64,000 nt of DNA from Aquibacillus sediminis (GTDB lineage Bacteria > Bacillota > Bacilli > Bacillales > Amphibacillaceae). Below the pieces are notes generated by a model. The model was given only the letters and a program-made list of their open reading frames with translations. It ran no database searches and was not told the DNA's origin. The position numbers were made by a program, and so were the translations under genes. Below are positions 21,525 to 30,583 of the stretch, piece by piece. The first letter of the stretch is position 1; each line of letters opens with the position of its first letter. The stretch is taken from assembly GCF_005870085.1 (NCBI RefSeq), contig NZ_SZNM01000002.1, positions 186,001 to 250,000 on the forward strand, written 5' to 3'.

Positions 21525-22199
21525 ATGGATAAAATGAAACAAGCAATGCATTTGATGCAGGAGCAAAAATTAGAAGAAGCAGCAAAGCTTTTTAATGAGG
21601 CAATTGAAGAAAATCCTGACGAACCAGTTGGGTATATTAACTTTGGTAATCTACTATTACATATGAATGATCTAACAAGGGCAGAACGTTTTTTTAATAA
21701 AGCGATTGAATTAGATGAAAGTGTCGCAACTGCTTTCTATGGTCTTGGCAATGTTTATTTTGAACAAGAAAACTATCCGAAAGCACAAGAGCATTTCCAA
21801 CGAGCTATTGACCTTGGATTAAATCAGGCAGATGTCTATTTCATGCTAGGTTTAAGCTTGCAAAATCAAGACTTACAAAAATTAGCATTACCTTATTTAC
21901 AGCGGGCTTACGAATTGAATGGAGAAGATGAAGCCATTGTGTTTCAATATGGCTTATCATTGGCTCAGACCGAACAGATTGAACAGGCGCAAGGAATTTT
22001 TAATAAAGTACTAGAAATGAACGATCAACATGCAGATGCCCACTACAATATTGGGGTGACATATATTTTTCAAGATAAAATCGATCTTGCCTTAAAACAC
22101 TTTAATCAAGCCTTATCGATCCAATCCGACCATTTACTTGCTGCAAATGGGAAAAAGATGATTGAAGAATTAAATAAGCAAGACAATCCTGATGCATAG
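21525..22199 (+). CDS. yrrB: TPR-repeat protein YrrB
   Basis: A 224-residue soluble protein made almost wholly of tetratricopeptide repeats, about six units of 34 residues (for example AVGYINFGNLLLHMND-like, ATAFYGLGNVYFEQENYPKA and ADAHYNIGVTYIFQDKIDLA). No signal peptide or enzyme domain is visible, so it is a binding scaffold; the partner is unknown. It lies between mnmA and recD2 exactly as yrrB does in B. subtilis. The recD2 start is 17 bp downstream. Confidence 0.9.
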   Translation: MDKMKQAMHLMQEQKLEEAAKLFNEAIEENPDEPVGYINFGNLLLHMNDLTRAERFFNKAIELDESVATAFYGLGNVYFEQENYPKAQEHFQRAIDLGLNQADVYFMLGLSLQNQDLQKLALPYLQRAYELNGEDEAIVFQYGLSLAQTEQIEQAQGIFNKVLEMNDQHADAHYNIGVTYIFQDKIDLALKHFNQALSIQSDHLLAANGKKMIEELNKQDNPDA

Positions 22200-22215
22200 G
22201 GATTAAAGGAGAATT

Positions 22216-24597
22216 ATGGAGATGGAAGATAATAACACAGTTCGTCATGATGGTTATATCAAAGGAGAGCTCATTCAAACGATTTTTATGAACGAGGATG
22301 AGCATTTTTGTATTGCCAAAATTAACATCTCCGAAACAAATGAACAATTAAAAGGTAAAGAAATTGTCGTAAAAGGTTACTTTTCTAGATTAGAACCTGG
22401 TGAAACCTATGTGTTTAAAGGGCAGTTTGAAAACCATAAGAAATTTGGTCAACAATACCAAGTCCATCAGTATCATCGTTATATTCCAACCGATGAGGAA
22501 GGGTTGGTTGCTTATTTATCTAGTGATCTTTTTTATGGAATTGGCAAGAAAACTGCAAAGAAAATTATCGAACAACTAGGTTTAAATGCTATATCTAAAA
22601 TATTACAAGATGCCGATGTTTTAACAGAAGTGCGAGGATTATCACGTGAAAAAGCTGAACAACTACACAAGGATTTAAAAGAACATCAAGGGTTTGAACA
22701 TGCAGTTGTTGGACTATCTAAATATGGATTTGGTTTGAAAATGGCACAAAAAATTTATCAATTCTATAAAGATGAGGCACTTGATGTATTAGAGAGAGAT
22801 CCGTATCAATATGTTTTTGATATTGAAGGCTTCGGCTTTCAGCGGGCTGACGAAGTTGCCAAGCAAAATAACTTACCGATGAATCATTCAAGTCGAATTC
22901 AAGCAGCTTGTGTCTATGTTCTCCAGCAAAGTATTCAAGATGGTCACGTATTCCTTCCATTAGAAAAACATCTTCCACTAGCTGAACAGTTGCTACAAGG
23001 TCAGAAAATGGGGATAAGTTTCGATAATATTTCCCAAGAAATACTCCAACTTAACACAGAAAAAAAGGTAATTGTAGAAGATTCTAACATCTACTTACCT
23101 TCTTTATACTATGCGGAGAGCGGCTTTTGTACACAGTTGCAGCGGATTTTCGCGCATGATATGGACGAAGAAATACCTGCGGCAGAATTGTTGAAAATTG
23201 TCGGATTGATTGAAGAAGAAGAGACGTTAAGTTATGGAAAAGAACAATATGAAGCGATTGAACGGGCGCTCCGTTCGAAAGTGATGATTTTAACTGGTGG
23301 TCCTGGTACTGGGAAAACAACAGTTATTAAAGGAATTATTAAAGCCTATGCCCAAATCCATGATCAATCATTAGACCCCGGTGACTATGATGACGATCAA
23401 GTGTTCCCGTTTGTGTTGACAGCACCAACTGGTCGGGCTGCTAAACGAATGAACGAATCGACAGGTCTTCCAGCGGTAACGATTCATCGATTATTAGGGT
23501 GGAACGGGCATGAATCATTTGAAAAAGACAGTGAGAACCAGTTATCAGGCAAATTATTAGTAATTGATGAGTTTTCAATGGTAGATATATGGCTAGCGAA
23601 TCAACTATTCAAAGCTATCCCGAATGATATGCAAGTTTTAATTGTTGGCGATGAGGATCAACTACCATCTGTTGGACCTGGTCAAGTACTAGCAGATTTG
23701 ATGGCAAGTGGTGAAATTCCTTCGGTAAAGTTAGAAGAGGTCTATCGTCAAAAAGAAGGATCAAAAATTATTCAACTAGCACATGAAATAAAAAATAACG
23801 AATGTGGCAATCATTCACTAGAAAAAGAACATGATTTTAATTTTATTGCCTGCCAAGAAGGTCAAGTAGTAGATGTAATCAAACAAATTGTAGAACGTGC
23901 ACATTCAAGAGGGATTGATTTACGTGACTTACAAGTGTTGGCACCAATGTATAAGTCAACAGCGGGAATCCACCGTATTAATGAAGAAATTCAACGATTA
24001 GTAAACCCAAAAACAAAAACAAAGCGTGAAATCCGTTTTCGTGACACGATTTATCGTACTGGTGATAAAGTGATTCAGTTAGTTAATCAGCCGGAAGATG
24101 GTGTGTTTAATGGAGACATTGGTGAGATTGTAGCTATTTATGAAGAAGATGAAGCCGGTGAGCAGAAACAGCAAATCGTCGTGTTGTTTGATGAAAAAGA
24201 AATTGCTTTTGAAAAAAAAGATTTAAATAATTTAATGCATGCCTACTGTACTTCTATTCATAAATCGCAAGGTAGTGAGTTTCCAATTGTCATTTTGCCT
24301 GTAGTACCAGGATATCGGAGAATGTTACGAAAAAATCTAATATATACTGCGATTACAAGATGTAAAAAATCGTTAATTTTATGTGGTAATAAACAGGCGT
24401 TTTTAAATGGCGTAAGAGAAGAAGATACCAATCAAAGATACACCAACTTAGATCAAAAAGTATCTGAGATGTTCACAGCAACAATCGGTTCACCAACTAC
24501 CAATGGTGAGGAAGAAGAACAGTTAAACTCTTTAGAAGAGGAAGAAATTGAAAGTGAAGAGGAAGGGGAAGAGTTATCCCCTTATGACTTTCTTTAA
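22216..24597 (+). CDS. recD2: RecD2-type 5'-3' DNA helicase
   Basis: SF1B helicase (793 aa) of the RecD2 group, which acts without RecBC in DNA repair and replication-fork stability. The N-terminal extension includes helix-hairpin-helix motifs (YGIGKKTAKKIIEQLG, FGFQRADEVAK). Walker A is LTGGPGTGKTTVI (about 357-369). Walker B is VIDEFSMVD (about 450). The C-terminal motif is AYCTSIHKSQGSEFP, followed by an acidic tail. AAAGGAG is 4 nt before ATG 22216 and 10 nt before ATG 22222, so the start may be either. Equivalent to B. subtilis yrrC. Confidence 0.95.
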   Translation: MEMEDNNTVRHDGYIKGELIQTIFMNEDEHFCIAKINISETNEQLKGKEIVVKGYFSRLEPGETYVFKGQFENHKKFGQQYQVHQYHRYIPTDEEGLVAYLSSDLFYGIGKKTAKKIIEQLGLNAISKILQDADVLTEVRGLSREKAEQLHKDLKEHQGFEHAVVGLSKYGFGLKMAQKIYQFYKDEALDVLERDPYQYVFDIEGFGFQRADEVAKQNNLPMNHSSRIQAACVYVLQQSIQDGHVFLPLEKHLPLAEQLLQGQKMGISFDNISQEILQLNTEKKVIVEDSNIYLPSLYYAESGFCTQLQRIFAHDMDEEIPAAELLKIVGLIEEEETLSYGKEQYEAIERALRSKVMILTGGPGTGKTTVIKGIIKAYAQIHDQSLDPGDYDDDQVFPFVLTAPTGRAAKRMNESTGLPAVTIHRLLGWNGHESFEKDSENQLSGKLLVIDEFSMVDIWLANQLFKAIPNDMQVLIVGDEDQLPSVGPGQVLADLMASGEIPSVKLEEVYRQKEGSKIIQLAHEIKNNECGNHSLEKEHDFNFIACQEGQVVDVIKQIVERAHSRGIDLRDLQVLAPMYKSTAGIHRINEEIQRLVNPKTKTKREIRFRDTIYRTGDKVIQLVNQPEDGVFNGDIGEIVAIYEEDEAGEQKQQIVVLFDEKEIAFEKKDLNNLMHAYCTSIHKSQGSEFPIVILPVVPGYRRMLRKNLIYTAITRCKKSLILCGNKQAFLNGVREEDTNQRYTNLDQKVSEMFTATIGSPTTNGEEEEQLNSLEEEEIESEEEGEELSPYDFL

Positions 24598-24598
24598 A

Positions 24599-24631
24599 AA
24601 CAGTTTTCGATTATCGAAAACTGTTTTTTTA
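24599..24631 (+). terminator. Terminator after recD2
   Basis: Perfect 12-bp stem AACAGTTTTCGA/TCGAAAACTGTT with a T7 tail, immediately after the stop codon. Confidence 0.93.
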
Positions 24632-24697
24632 GTAAGATTTGATGCTTTAAAATCGTTATTGTTAATAGGATTTCTGATGTAACCTTTGCTGTGAATT

Positions 24698-24775
24698 GAG
24701 ACGGTTCCACATTTCGTTATTTAGCAAAATCACCCCATTTTAGCGGTAGAAGTGGATTCTCATTCCGCTATTCTT
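24698..24775. repeat. R2-class repeat (short copy)
   Basis: ACGGTTCCACATTTCGTTAT, AGCAAAATCACCCCATTTTA and TCTCATTCCGCTATT are shared, in the same style, with the long copy at 53945-54180. No ORF. The remainder of the 24632-24915 gap shows nothing else I can name. Confidence 0.65.
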
Positions 24776-24915
24776 CCCCTTCCTGTTAAGACGAATGGTA
24801 TAGTTTTCTGACAAAAGCATTTTCAAAAAAACAAGTTTCCTAGATATGTATAATTCTAGCTTGGTTAGGGCATCCTTTTAGTAAAATTACGAAACGGTAA
24901 GGAGTTGCTTTATCT

Positions 24916-25119
24916 ATGCATTGCCCTAATTGTAAGGGAAAGAATATTGGGAAAATAGGGAATCAACAATTTTATTGTTGGAACTGTTTTATTGAACTTT
25001 CTTTATTCAATGGCGTACTAAACGTCCATCAAGTTGAATTGGATGGATCATTAAGTTCACTAAATGATTTATTTTCAGAGGATGAACGAACACCGCAATG
25101 GGAGCAATTTGGGAGTTGA
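24916..25119 (+). CDS. Small zinc-ribbon protein, unknown function
   Basis: A 67-residue ORF behind AAGGAG. CPNC (residues 3-6) and CWNC (about 21-24) form a compact CxxC-x14-CxxC zinc-ribbon pattern; the second half (about 30-67) is acidic and unpatterned. The gene lies between recD2 and yrrI, where B. subtilis also has a short uncharacterised gene, and has its own terminator-like hairpin at 25175. Real by ribosome site, motif and location; function unknown. Confidence 0.72.
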   Translation: MHCPNCKGKNIGKIGNQQFYCWNCFIELSLFNGVLNVHQVELDGSLSSLNDLFSEDERTPQWEQFGS

Positions 25120-25174
25120 ATAAAGGAAGCAAGCGCTTTTTATATCATAATTCTATATTTTTAAGATGGTGATT

Positions 25175-25208
25175 CCTTGTCAGCAGAGAGGTTGGCAAGG
25201 TTTTTCTT
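25175..25208 (+). terminator. Terminator after the zinc-ribbon gene
   Basis: CCTTGTC/GGCAAGG stem (one wobble pair) followed by TTTTTCTTCTT, 20 bp before the yrrI start. Confidence 0.7.
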
Positions 25209-25227
25209 CTTAGGGGGAGTACAACTT

Positions 25228-26298
25228 ATGTTTAAACAAAAATCAATGAGGATATTATATTGGATAATAGTTGGCATATTAACGTTTCTATTTCTTTATC
25301 TATTAACGATTTTATTCCCGTTTTATCGTTCTTTTTTTTCCGTTGTAATGAAAATACTCACACCATTCATTATCGCGGGCTTAATAGCTTACTTATTGCA
25401 TCCTGTTGTAGAGAAGTTACATGAACATAAATTTCCAAGGTGGCTGGCCATTATCGGTATTTACCTATTGTTTTTTGGTGGAGTCGGTTATGGGGGCTAT
25501 AAGTTATATCCTTTAGTGATTCATCAGTTAAGAGATTTAAACGATAATTTGCCTCAATTTATCGACATGTACCGAAAAACGATTTATGGCGTATATGAAA
25601 GCACTTCATTTTTGCCTGAAACCGTTCATGATCGCATGGATGAATTTTTTATTGAAATGGAAGAAAAAATAGGCACTATATTAACGAACAGTGTAAAACA
25701 ATTAACAAAAATCATGGATGTTATCATTATCATTGCGGTGATTCCAGTACTTGTTTTTTATATGTTGAAAGATTTTAACCTGATTAAACGTGCGATTTGG
25801 AAATTAACACCGAAGAAATACCAAGATGATGGAAAAGAACTTGCCAAAGAAATAGATGATAGTTTAGGACATTATATTCGTGGGCAATTACTTGTTTGTT
25901 TCTTTGTTGCCTTAACGTCTTATGGTTTGCTTTGGTTTATTGATATGAAATACCCATTAGTGCTAGCACTTACAATGGGAATTACCAACATCATTCCATA
26001 TTTTGGACCGATTCTTGGGGCAATTCCCGCTGTTATTATTGCTTTTACCGTATCCATGAAAATGGTTGTGTATGTGATCATTGCAGTGTTTGTTGTACAA
26101 ATTGTCGAAGGGAATTTATTATCTCCGTTCATTGTTGGGAAAAGTATCAACATCCACCCGATTTTAATTATTTTTGCTTTATTGGTAGGTAGTGAAATAG
26201 GTGGAGTCGTTGGGATGATTGTTGCGGTCCCATTGTTATCGATCATAAAAGTGATTATCATGCATGCCAAGTCATTTAAAACAGGTGAGGAACATTGA
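25228..26298 (+). CDS. yrrI: AI-2E family membrane transporter YrrI
   Basis: A 356-residue polytopic protein of the AI-2E/PerM family (UPF0118). N-terminal helices at about 12-35 and 40-62 are followed by a helix near 75-97, a soluble middle, and a C-terminal cluster of helices containing GITNIIPYFGPILGAIPA, the family hallmark. Family members include quorum-signal exporters and Na+/H+ antiporters, so the substrate cannot be assigned. The frame is open from 25177 but AGGGGGAG precedes ATG 25228. Its TGA stop lies within the -35 box of the alaS promoter. Confidence 0.9.
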   Translation: MFKQKSMRILYWIIVGILTFLFLYLLTILFPFYRSFFSVVMKILTPFIIAGLIAYLLHPVVEKLHEHKFPRWLAIIGIYLLFFGGVGYGGYKLYPLVIHQLRDLNDNLPQFIDMYRKTIYGVYESTSFLPETVHDRMDEFFIEMEEKIGTILTNSVKQLTKIMDVIIIIAVIPVLVFYMLKDFNLIKRAIWKLTPKKYQDDGKELAKEIDDSLGHYIRGQLLVCFFVALTSYGLLWFIDMKYPLVLALTMGITNIIPYFGPILGAIPAVIIAFTVSMKMVVYVIIAVFVVQIVEGNLLSPFIVGKSINIHPILIIFALLVGSEIGGVVGMIVAVPLLSIIKVIIMHAKSFKTGEEH

Positions 26299-26323
26299 CT
26301 TTTTAACAAAAGTTATCTATAAT
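26295..26323 (+). promoter_or_regulatory. Sigma-A promoter of alaS
   Basis: TTGACT (26295-26300) and TATAAT (26318-26323), 17-bp spacer. The -35 overlaps the yrrI stop codon (26296-26298). Confidence 0.8.
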
Positions 26324-26341
26324 ATCGCATAGAATTAACGT

Positions 26342-26576
26342 TTAAACGCAATACGATGAAGAACATGAGTACATAACAGACCATTTAAAGAGAGGAACTT
26401 CCTAGGCTGAAAGAAGTTCTAAATGAAGGGTTATGGAAGCTAGTTTGGAGTGCGGTAAAGTCGCCGGTTGTGCCCCGTTATAGGCATATAAAGATGATGG
26501 AAACAATCCATAATCAGGGTGGTACCGCGATTAACTCTCGTCCCTGCTTTTATAGCAGGGACGAGAGTTTTTTTGG
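26342..26576 (+). promoter_or_regulatory. T-box riboswitch of alaS
   Basis: Stem I carries the AGAGAGGAAC segment and a GGAAGCTAG specifier region; GCT (Ala) at 26439-26441 is the likely specifier codon. The T-box core CAGGGTGGTACCGCG lies at about 26515-26529. The terminator pairs CTCTCGTCCCTGC with GCAGGGACGAGAG and ends in T7 (about 26537-26576). Readthrough occurs when tRNA-Ala is uncharged. An R3 repeat separates the terminator from the alaS ribosome site. Confidence 0.95.
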
Positions 26577-26599
26577 TAGATTTCATAACAGTTTATCCC

Positions 26600-26750
26600 G
26601 GTGCAACCGTCCGTAAGACTCCCACTTCAAAACATGAAATGAAACGGCAGTGTTTAAGTGGGAGTAAACGGACGTTAACACCCGGCTTTGGTTCAACTAA
26701 CACTCAGTGTGGAAGACCAAAAACCCCTACTGAGTGAAGATTCACTTTAT
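26600..26750 (+). repeat. R3-class structured repeat in the alaS leader
   Basis: Two hairpins are visible. The first has arms GTCCGT-ACTCCCACTT and AAGTGGGAGT-ACGGAC. The second has arms CTCAGT/ACTGAG around GTGGAAGACC..CCCCT. The 3' end reads GTGAAG..TTCACTTTAT. It is about 85% alike by eye to the copy at 60440-60599 and is present inverted at 40727-40866. No ORF. It would be transcribed as part of the alaS mRNA. Confidence 0.8.
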
Positions 26751-26772
26751 ATAAAAATTAGGAGGAAACAAG

Positions 26773-29409
26773 ATGAAGCAATTAACTTCAGCAGAAGTAA
26801 GACAAATGTTTTTAGACTTCTTTAAAGAAAAGGAGCATAGAGTGGAGCCAAGTGCATCGCTTGTACCGAAAGATGATCCGACATTATTATGGATTAATAG
26901 TGGTGTCGCAACATTAAAAAAATACTTTGATGGCCGGGTGATTCCTGATAATCCTCGACTTGTTAATGCGCAAAAATCGATTCGTACCAATGATATTGAA
27001 AATGTAGGGTACACGGCACGTCACCATACCTTTTTTGAAATGCTTGGTAACTTTTCAATTGGTGATTACTTTAAAGAAGAGGCAATCGAATGGGCGTGGG
27101 AATTTTTAACAAGTGATAACTGGATTGGTTTTGACTCATCAAAATTAGCTGTAACGGTTCACCCAGAAGACGATGAAGCCTACCAACTATGGAAAGAAAA
27201 GATTGGGTTATCTGAGCAACAAATCATTCGTCTAGAAGAAAATTTCTGGGATATTGGCGAAGGACCAAGTGGACCAAATACCGAGATTTTCTATGATCGT
27301 GGGGAGAAATACGGGAATAATCCGAACGATCCCGAATTATATCCAGGCGGAGAAAATGAGCGTTACCTTGAAATATGGAACCTTGTATTTTCTCAGTTTA
27401 ACCATAACCCAGATGACACGTACACACCCTTACCAAAGAAAAATATTGATACAGGGATGGGACTTGAACGGATTGTTAGTGTAATCCAAGATACACCAAC
27501 AAACTTTGAAACAGATTTATTTTTACCGGTCATTAAAAAGACCGAACAATTTGCTAACGTTACATATGGTCAAACAACAGAGCATGACACAGCATTTAAA
27601 GTGATTGCCGATCACATTCGTACCGTAACATTTGCGATTGGAGATGGTGCTCTACCGTCGAATGAAGGTCGGGGATATGTTTTAAGACGTTTGCTACGTC
27701 GTGCCGTACGTTTTGCAAAACAAATTGGGATTGAAAAACCGTTTATGACTCAATTAGTTCCAACCGTTGCAAATATTATGGTTGACTTTTATCCTGAAGT
27801 AGAGAACAAACAAGACTTTATAAAAAATGTAATCCAAACAGAAGAAGAACGTTTCCATGAAACATTGGCGGATGGGTTAGCAATTCTTGCTGATATATTG
27901 GAATCAGAAAAACAAAAAGGAAGTAACGTGTTTCCAGGGAAAGAAGTTTTCCGCTTGTATGATACCTACGGATTCCCGAAAGAGTTAACAGAGGAGTACG
28001 TCCAGGAAGCTGGCTTTACGATTGATGAAGCAGGTTTTGAACAGGAAATGAAAAAACAACGTGATCGTGCGCGTCAAGCACGGCAAAAAGTGGATTCCAT
28101 GCAAGTTCAAGAAGGGGTTCTTAGTGAAGTAGAAGTGGAAAGCACCTTTGTTGGATATGATCAATTACAAACGACGACAACAATCGTCGAGATGATTAAA
28201 GATAAAGATTTTGCAGACGTTGCACATAAAGACGATGAGGTGTATGTCATTCTAGAACAAACACCGTTTTATGCAGAGAGCGGTGGGCAAATTGCGGACC
28301 ATGGTTGGATTTATACCGATAATGGAAAGGGCTTTGTGAAAGATGTTCAAAAAGCACCTAAAGGACAAAATTTACACCGTATAGTCGTGGAAGAAGGAAC
28401 ATTGCAAAAAGGCGATTCGATCCGTGCTGAGGTGGATACGCAGTCCCGTTCCTTTATTGTGAAAAATCACACGGCAACACACTTACTTCATCAGGCACTA
28501 AAAGATGTTTTAGGTGATCATGTCAACCAAGCAGGTTCACTTGTTGCTACAGACAGATTGCGCTTTGACTTTTCCCATTTTGGTTCCATAACCGAAGAGG
28601 AACTTCAGCAAATTGAAACAATTGTCAATGAGAAAATTTGGGAAAGTATTCCAGTAACCATAAATCATCACTCAATCGAAGACGCTAAACAAATGGGTGC
28701 AATGGCACTGTTTGGAGAGAAATATGGTGATGTCGTTCGCGTGGTAAAAGTGGGCGATTATAGCATCGAATTATGTGGTGGTTGCCATGTATCGAATACG
28801 GCTGAAATTGGTCTGTTTAAAATAAGTACGGAAACTGGTATTGGTGCAGGAACACGACGGATCGAAGCAACCACTGGTAAAGGTGCTTATCAAGTACTAA
28901 GTGGAAAACAAGAAATACTAACAGAAGCTGCTAAATCCTTGAAAGTTGCCGAAGAAAAGGTTCCAAGCCGAATTGAAGGACTTTATCAAGAACTAAAGGA
29001 ACTTCAACGGGAAAAAGATTCACTAAGTGCGAAAATCTCTAATATGGAAGCTTCTTCTATTTTAGATGATGTTCAAGAAATAAATGGTGTTTCGTTACTA
29101 GCTAAACAAGTAGATGTACAAGATATGAATCAATTAAGGAATATGGTCGATGATTTAAAACAGAAATTATCTTCAGGAATTATTTTGTTAGGTGCTGTTA
29201 ATGGCGGTAAAGTACAATTAGCCGCAGGTGTGTCAAAAGATCTAATTGACCAAGGCTATCATGCAGGGAACCTTATAAAAGAAACGGCCAAACGCTGTGG
29301 TGGCGGTGGTGGCGGTCGCCCGGATATGGCGCAAGCAGGTGGTAAAAATCCTGAGCAATTAGCAGACGCATTAGCCTATGCAACGTCCTATGCGGAAAGT
29401 CCAGCATAA
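26773..29409 (+). CDS. alaS: Alanyl-tRNA synthetase
   Basis: Full-length class II synthetase (878 aa) for tRNA-Ala. The aminoacylation core includes [20 protein letters not shown] and FSIGDYFK (about 76-105). The editing domain has [11 protein letters not shown] and CGGCHVSN zinc ligands (about 565-675). A coiled coil and DHHA1 domain with [15 protein letters not shown] end the protein. ATG at 26773 follows AGGAGG. Expression is under the upstream T-box; yrzL follows after about 95 bp. Confidence 0.98.
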   Translation: MKQLTSAEVRQMFLDFFKEKEHRVEPSASLVPKDDPTLLWINSGVATLKKYFDGRVIPDNPRLVNAQKSIRTNDIENVGYTARHHTFFEMLGNFSIGDYFKEEAIEWAWEFLTSDNWIGFDSSKLAVTVHPEDDEAYQLWKEKIGLSEQQIIRLEENFWDIGEGPSGPNTEIFYDRGEKYGNNPNDPELYPGGENERYLEIWNLVFSQFNHNPDDTYTPLPKKNIDTGMGLERIVSVIQDTPTNFETDLFLPVIKKTEQFANVTYGQTTEHDTAFKVIADHIRTVTFAIGDGALPSNEGRGYVLRRLLRRAVRFAKQIGIEKPFMTQLVPTVANIMVDFYPEVENKQDFIKNVIQTEEERFHETLADGLAILADILESEKQKGSNVFPGKEVFRLYDTYGFPKELTEEYVQEAGFTIDEAGFEQEMKKQRDRARQARQKVDSMQVQEGVLSEVEVESTFVGYDQLQTTTTIVEMIKDKDFADVAHKDDEVYVILEQTPFYAESGGQIADHGWIYTDNGKGFVKDVQKAPKGQNLHRIVVEEGTLQKGDSIRAEVDTQSRSFIVKNHTATHLLHQALKDVLGDHVNQAGSLVATDRLRFDFSHFGSITEEELQQIETIVNEKIWESIPVTINHHSIEDAKQMGAMALFGEKYGDVVRVVKVGDYSIELCGGCHVSNTAEIGLFKISTETGIGAGTRRIEATTGKGAYQVLSGKQEILTEAAKSLKVAEEKVPSRIEGLYQELKELQREKDSLSAKISNMEASSILDDVQEINGVSLLAKQVDVQDMNQLRNMVDDLKQKLSSGIILLGAVNGGKVQLAAGVSKDLIDQGYHAGNLIKETAKRCGGGGGGRPDMAQAGGKNPEQLADALAYATSYAESPA

Positions 29410-29504
29410 TTTACATTTTTATTCTAGCGAACAATGTATTATACTAGATAGATGAACTAGTTGTTATAATGCTGTCGGCAAATTTAAAAGTGGGGTGTTT
29501 CAAA

Positions 29505-29771
29505 ATGGGATCCATGGATAAAACAATGAAATTCAATTTTTCAGAAGAACCCTATGAGGATGACGTCAACGAGATCTTATTAACGGTATATGGTGCGCTA
29601 CGAGATAAAGGGTATAATCCAATTAATCAAATTGTTGGTTATCTTTTATCAGGTGATCCTGCATATATTCCACGACATCAAGATGCTAGAAACTTGATCC
29701 GGAGAATTGAACGAGATGAAATTATTGAAGAGCTTGTTCAATATTATTTGGACAAGCATAAAGAGGCTTGA
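29505..29771 (+). CDS. yrzL: IreB-family (DUF965) regulatory phosphoprotein YrzL
   Basis: An 88-residue protein containing the highly conserved [31 protein letters not shown] and [14 protein letters not shown] blocks of the UPF0297/IreB family. In Enterococcus IreB is a substrate of the IreK serine/threonine kinase and limits cephalosporin resistance. The frame is open from 29469, but GGGGTG precedes ATG at 29505. It forms a tight operon with ruvX and yrzB, as in most Firmicutes. Confidence 0.93.
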   Translation: MGSMDKTMKFNFSEEPYEDDVNEILLTVYGALRDKGYNPINQIVGYLLSGDPAYIPRHQDARNLIRRIERDEIIEELVQYYLDKHKEA

Positions 29772-29773
29772 TA

Positions 29774-30190
29774 ATGAAAAAAATTGGTTTAGATGTAGGA
29801 GAAAAAACAATCGGTGTAGCGATCAGCGATGCATTCGGATGGACGGCTCAAGGATTAACCACGATCAAGTGGGATGAAAATGATTACCAAACCGCAATGG
29901 AGGAGTTAAAATCCATTATATCAGAGCATGATATTAAAGAGGCAGTGGTTGGACTACCTAAGAATATGAATGGAACGATTGGTGAGAGAGGGGAAGCTTC
30001 GCAAAGATTTGCACAGTTTCTTCAAGATCAATTTGATCTAACTACTGTACTTTGGGATGAACGCTTAACAACAATGGCGGCGGAACGTGTTTTATTAGAA
30101 GCGGACATGAGCCGAAAAAAGCGAAAAAAAGTGATTGATAAAATGGCTGCTGTGATGATTTTACAAAGCTATTTAGATGCAAAACAATAA
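29774..30190 (+). CDS. ruvX: RuvX/YqgF-type nuclease, pre-16S rRNA or Holliday junction (YrrK)
   Basis: A 138-residue RNase H-fold protein. GLDVGEKTIGVAISD (about 5-19), VVGLPKNMNGTIG (about 57-69) and LWDERLTTMAAE (about 94-105) carry the acidic catalytic residues. The family is annotated as a putative Holliday-junction resolvase and also as a pre-16S rRNA nuclease; both are possible. The ATG at 29774 lies 3 bp after the yrzL stop, behind AGAGG. It overlaps no part of yrzB, which starts at 30207. Confidence 0.92.
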   Translation: MKKIGLDVGEKTIGVAISDAFGWTAQGLTTIKWDENDYQTAMEELKSIISEHDIKEAVVGLPKNMNGTIGERGEASQRFAQFLQDQFDLTTVLWDERLTTMAAERVLLEADMSRKKRKKVIDKMAAVMILQSYLDAKQ

Positions 30191-30206
30191 AAGGAGGTGG
30201 CAAATC

Positions 30207-30488
30207 ATGCCATTAGAAGAAAAAGAACGAATTATTATACCTGGAGATAACGGTGAAGAACATCTATTTGAAGTTTTATTTACATTTGATGTAGACCAAA
30301 CAGGTCATTCATACATTGCTGTTGTTCCAGTGGATCAAAAGGATGAAGAAGAAGTAGAAGTATTTGCTTTCCGTTATGAAGACAAAGCCAACGAAGACGA
30401 TCTCGCCCTATTCCAAATTGAATCGGAAGAAGAGTGGGAAATGGTGGAAGAAATGCTAAATACATTGCAAGACGAGGAAACCAATTAA
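30207..30488 (+). CDS. yrzB: DUF1292 protein YrzB
   Basis: A 93-residue acidic protein of the UPF0473/DUF1292 family: ERIIIPGDNGEEHLFEVLFT, a central SYIAVVPVDQ, then EVFAFRYEDK and FQIESEEEWEMVEEML. Function unknown, but the yrzL-ruvX-yrzB trio is strongly conserved in Firmicutes. AAAGGAGGTGG precedes ATG 30207; the earlier in-frame start at 30177 has no such site. Confidence 0.92.
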   Translation: MPLEEKERIIIPGDNGEEHLFEVLFTFDVDQTGHSYIAVVPVDQKDEEEVEVFAFRYEDKANEDDLALFQIESEEEWEMVEEMLNTLQDEETN

Positions 30489-30501
30489 TTTTAAATACTT
30501 T

Positions 30502-30543
30502 AAAGCCTAACTTCGAATCATATAAGGAGTTAGGCTTTTTTTA
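30502..30543 (+). terminator. Terminator of the alaS-yrzB unit
   Basis: AAAGCCTAACT/AGTTAGGCTTT, 11-bp stem, T7 tail. Confidence 0.92.
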
Positions 30544-30583
30544 TGATTTGCAACATGCTGTTTTTCCTAAATGGTTGCTCATG

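Noticed and set aside
25920-26309. 129-codon minus-strand frame over yrrI
   Set aside because: Antisense shadow of a hydrophobic coding region.
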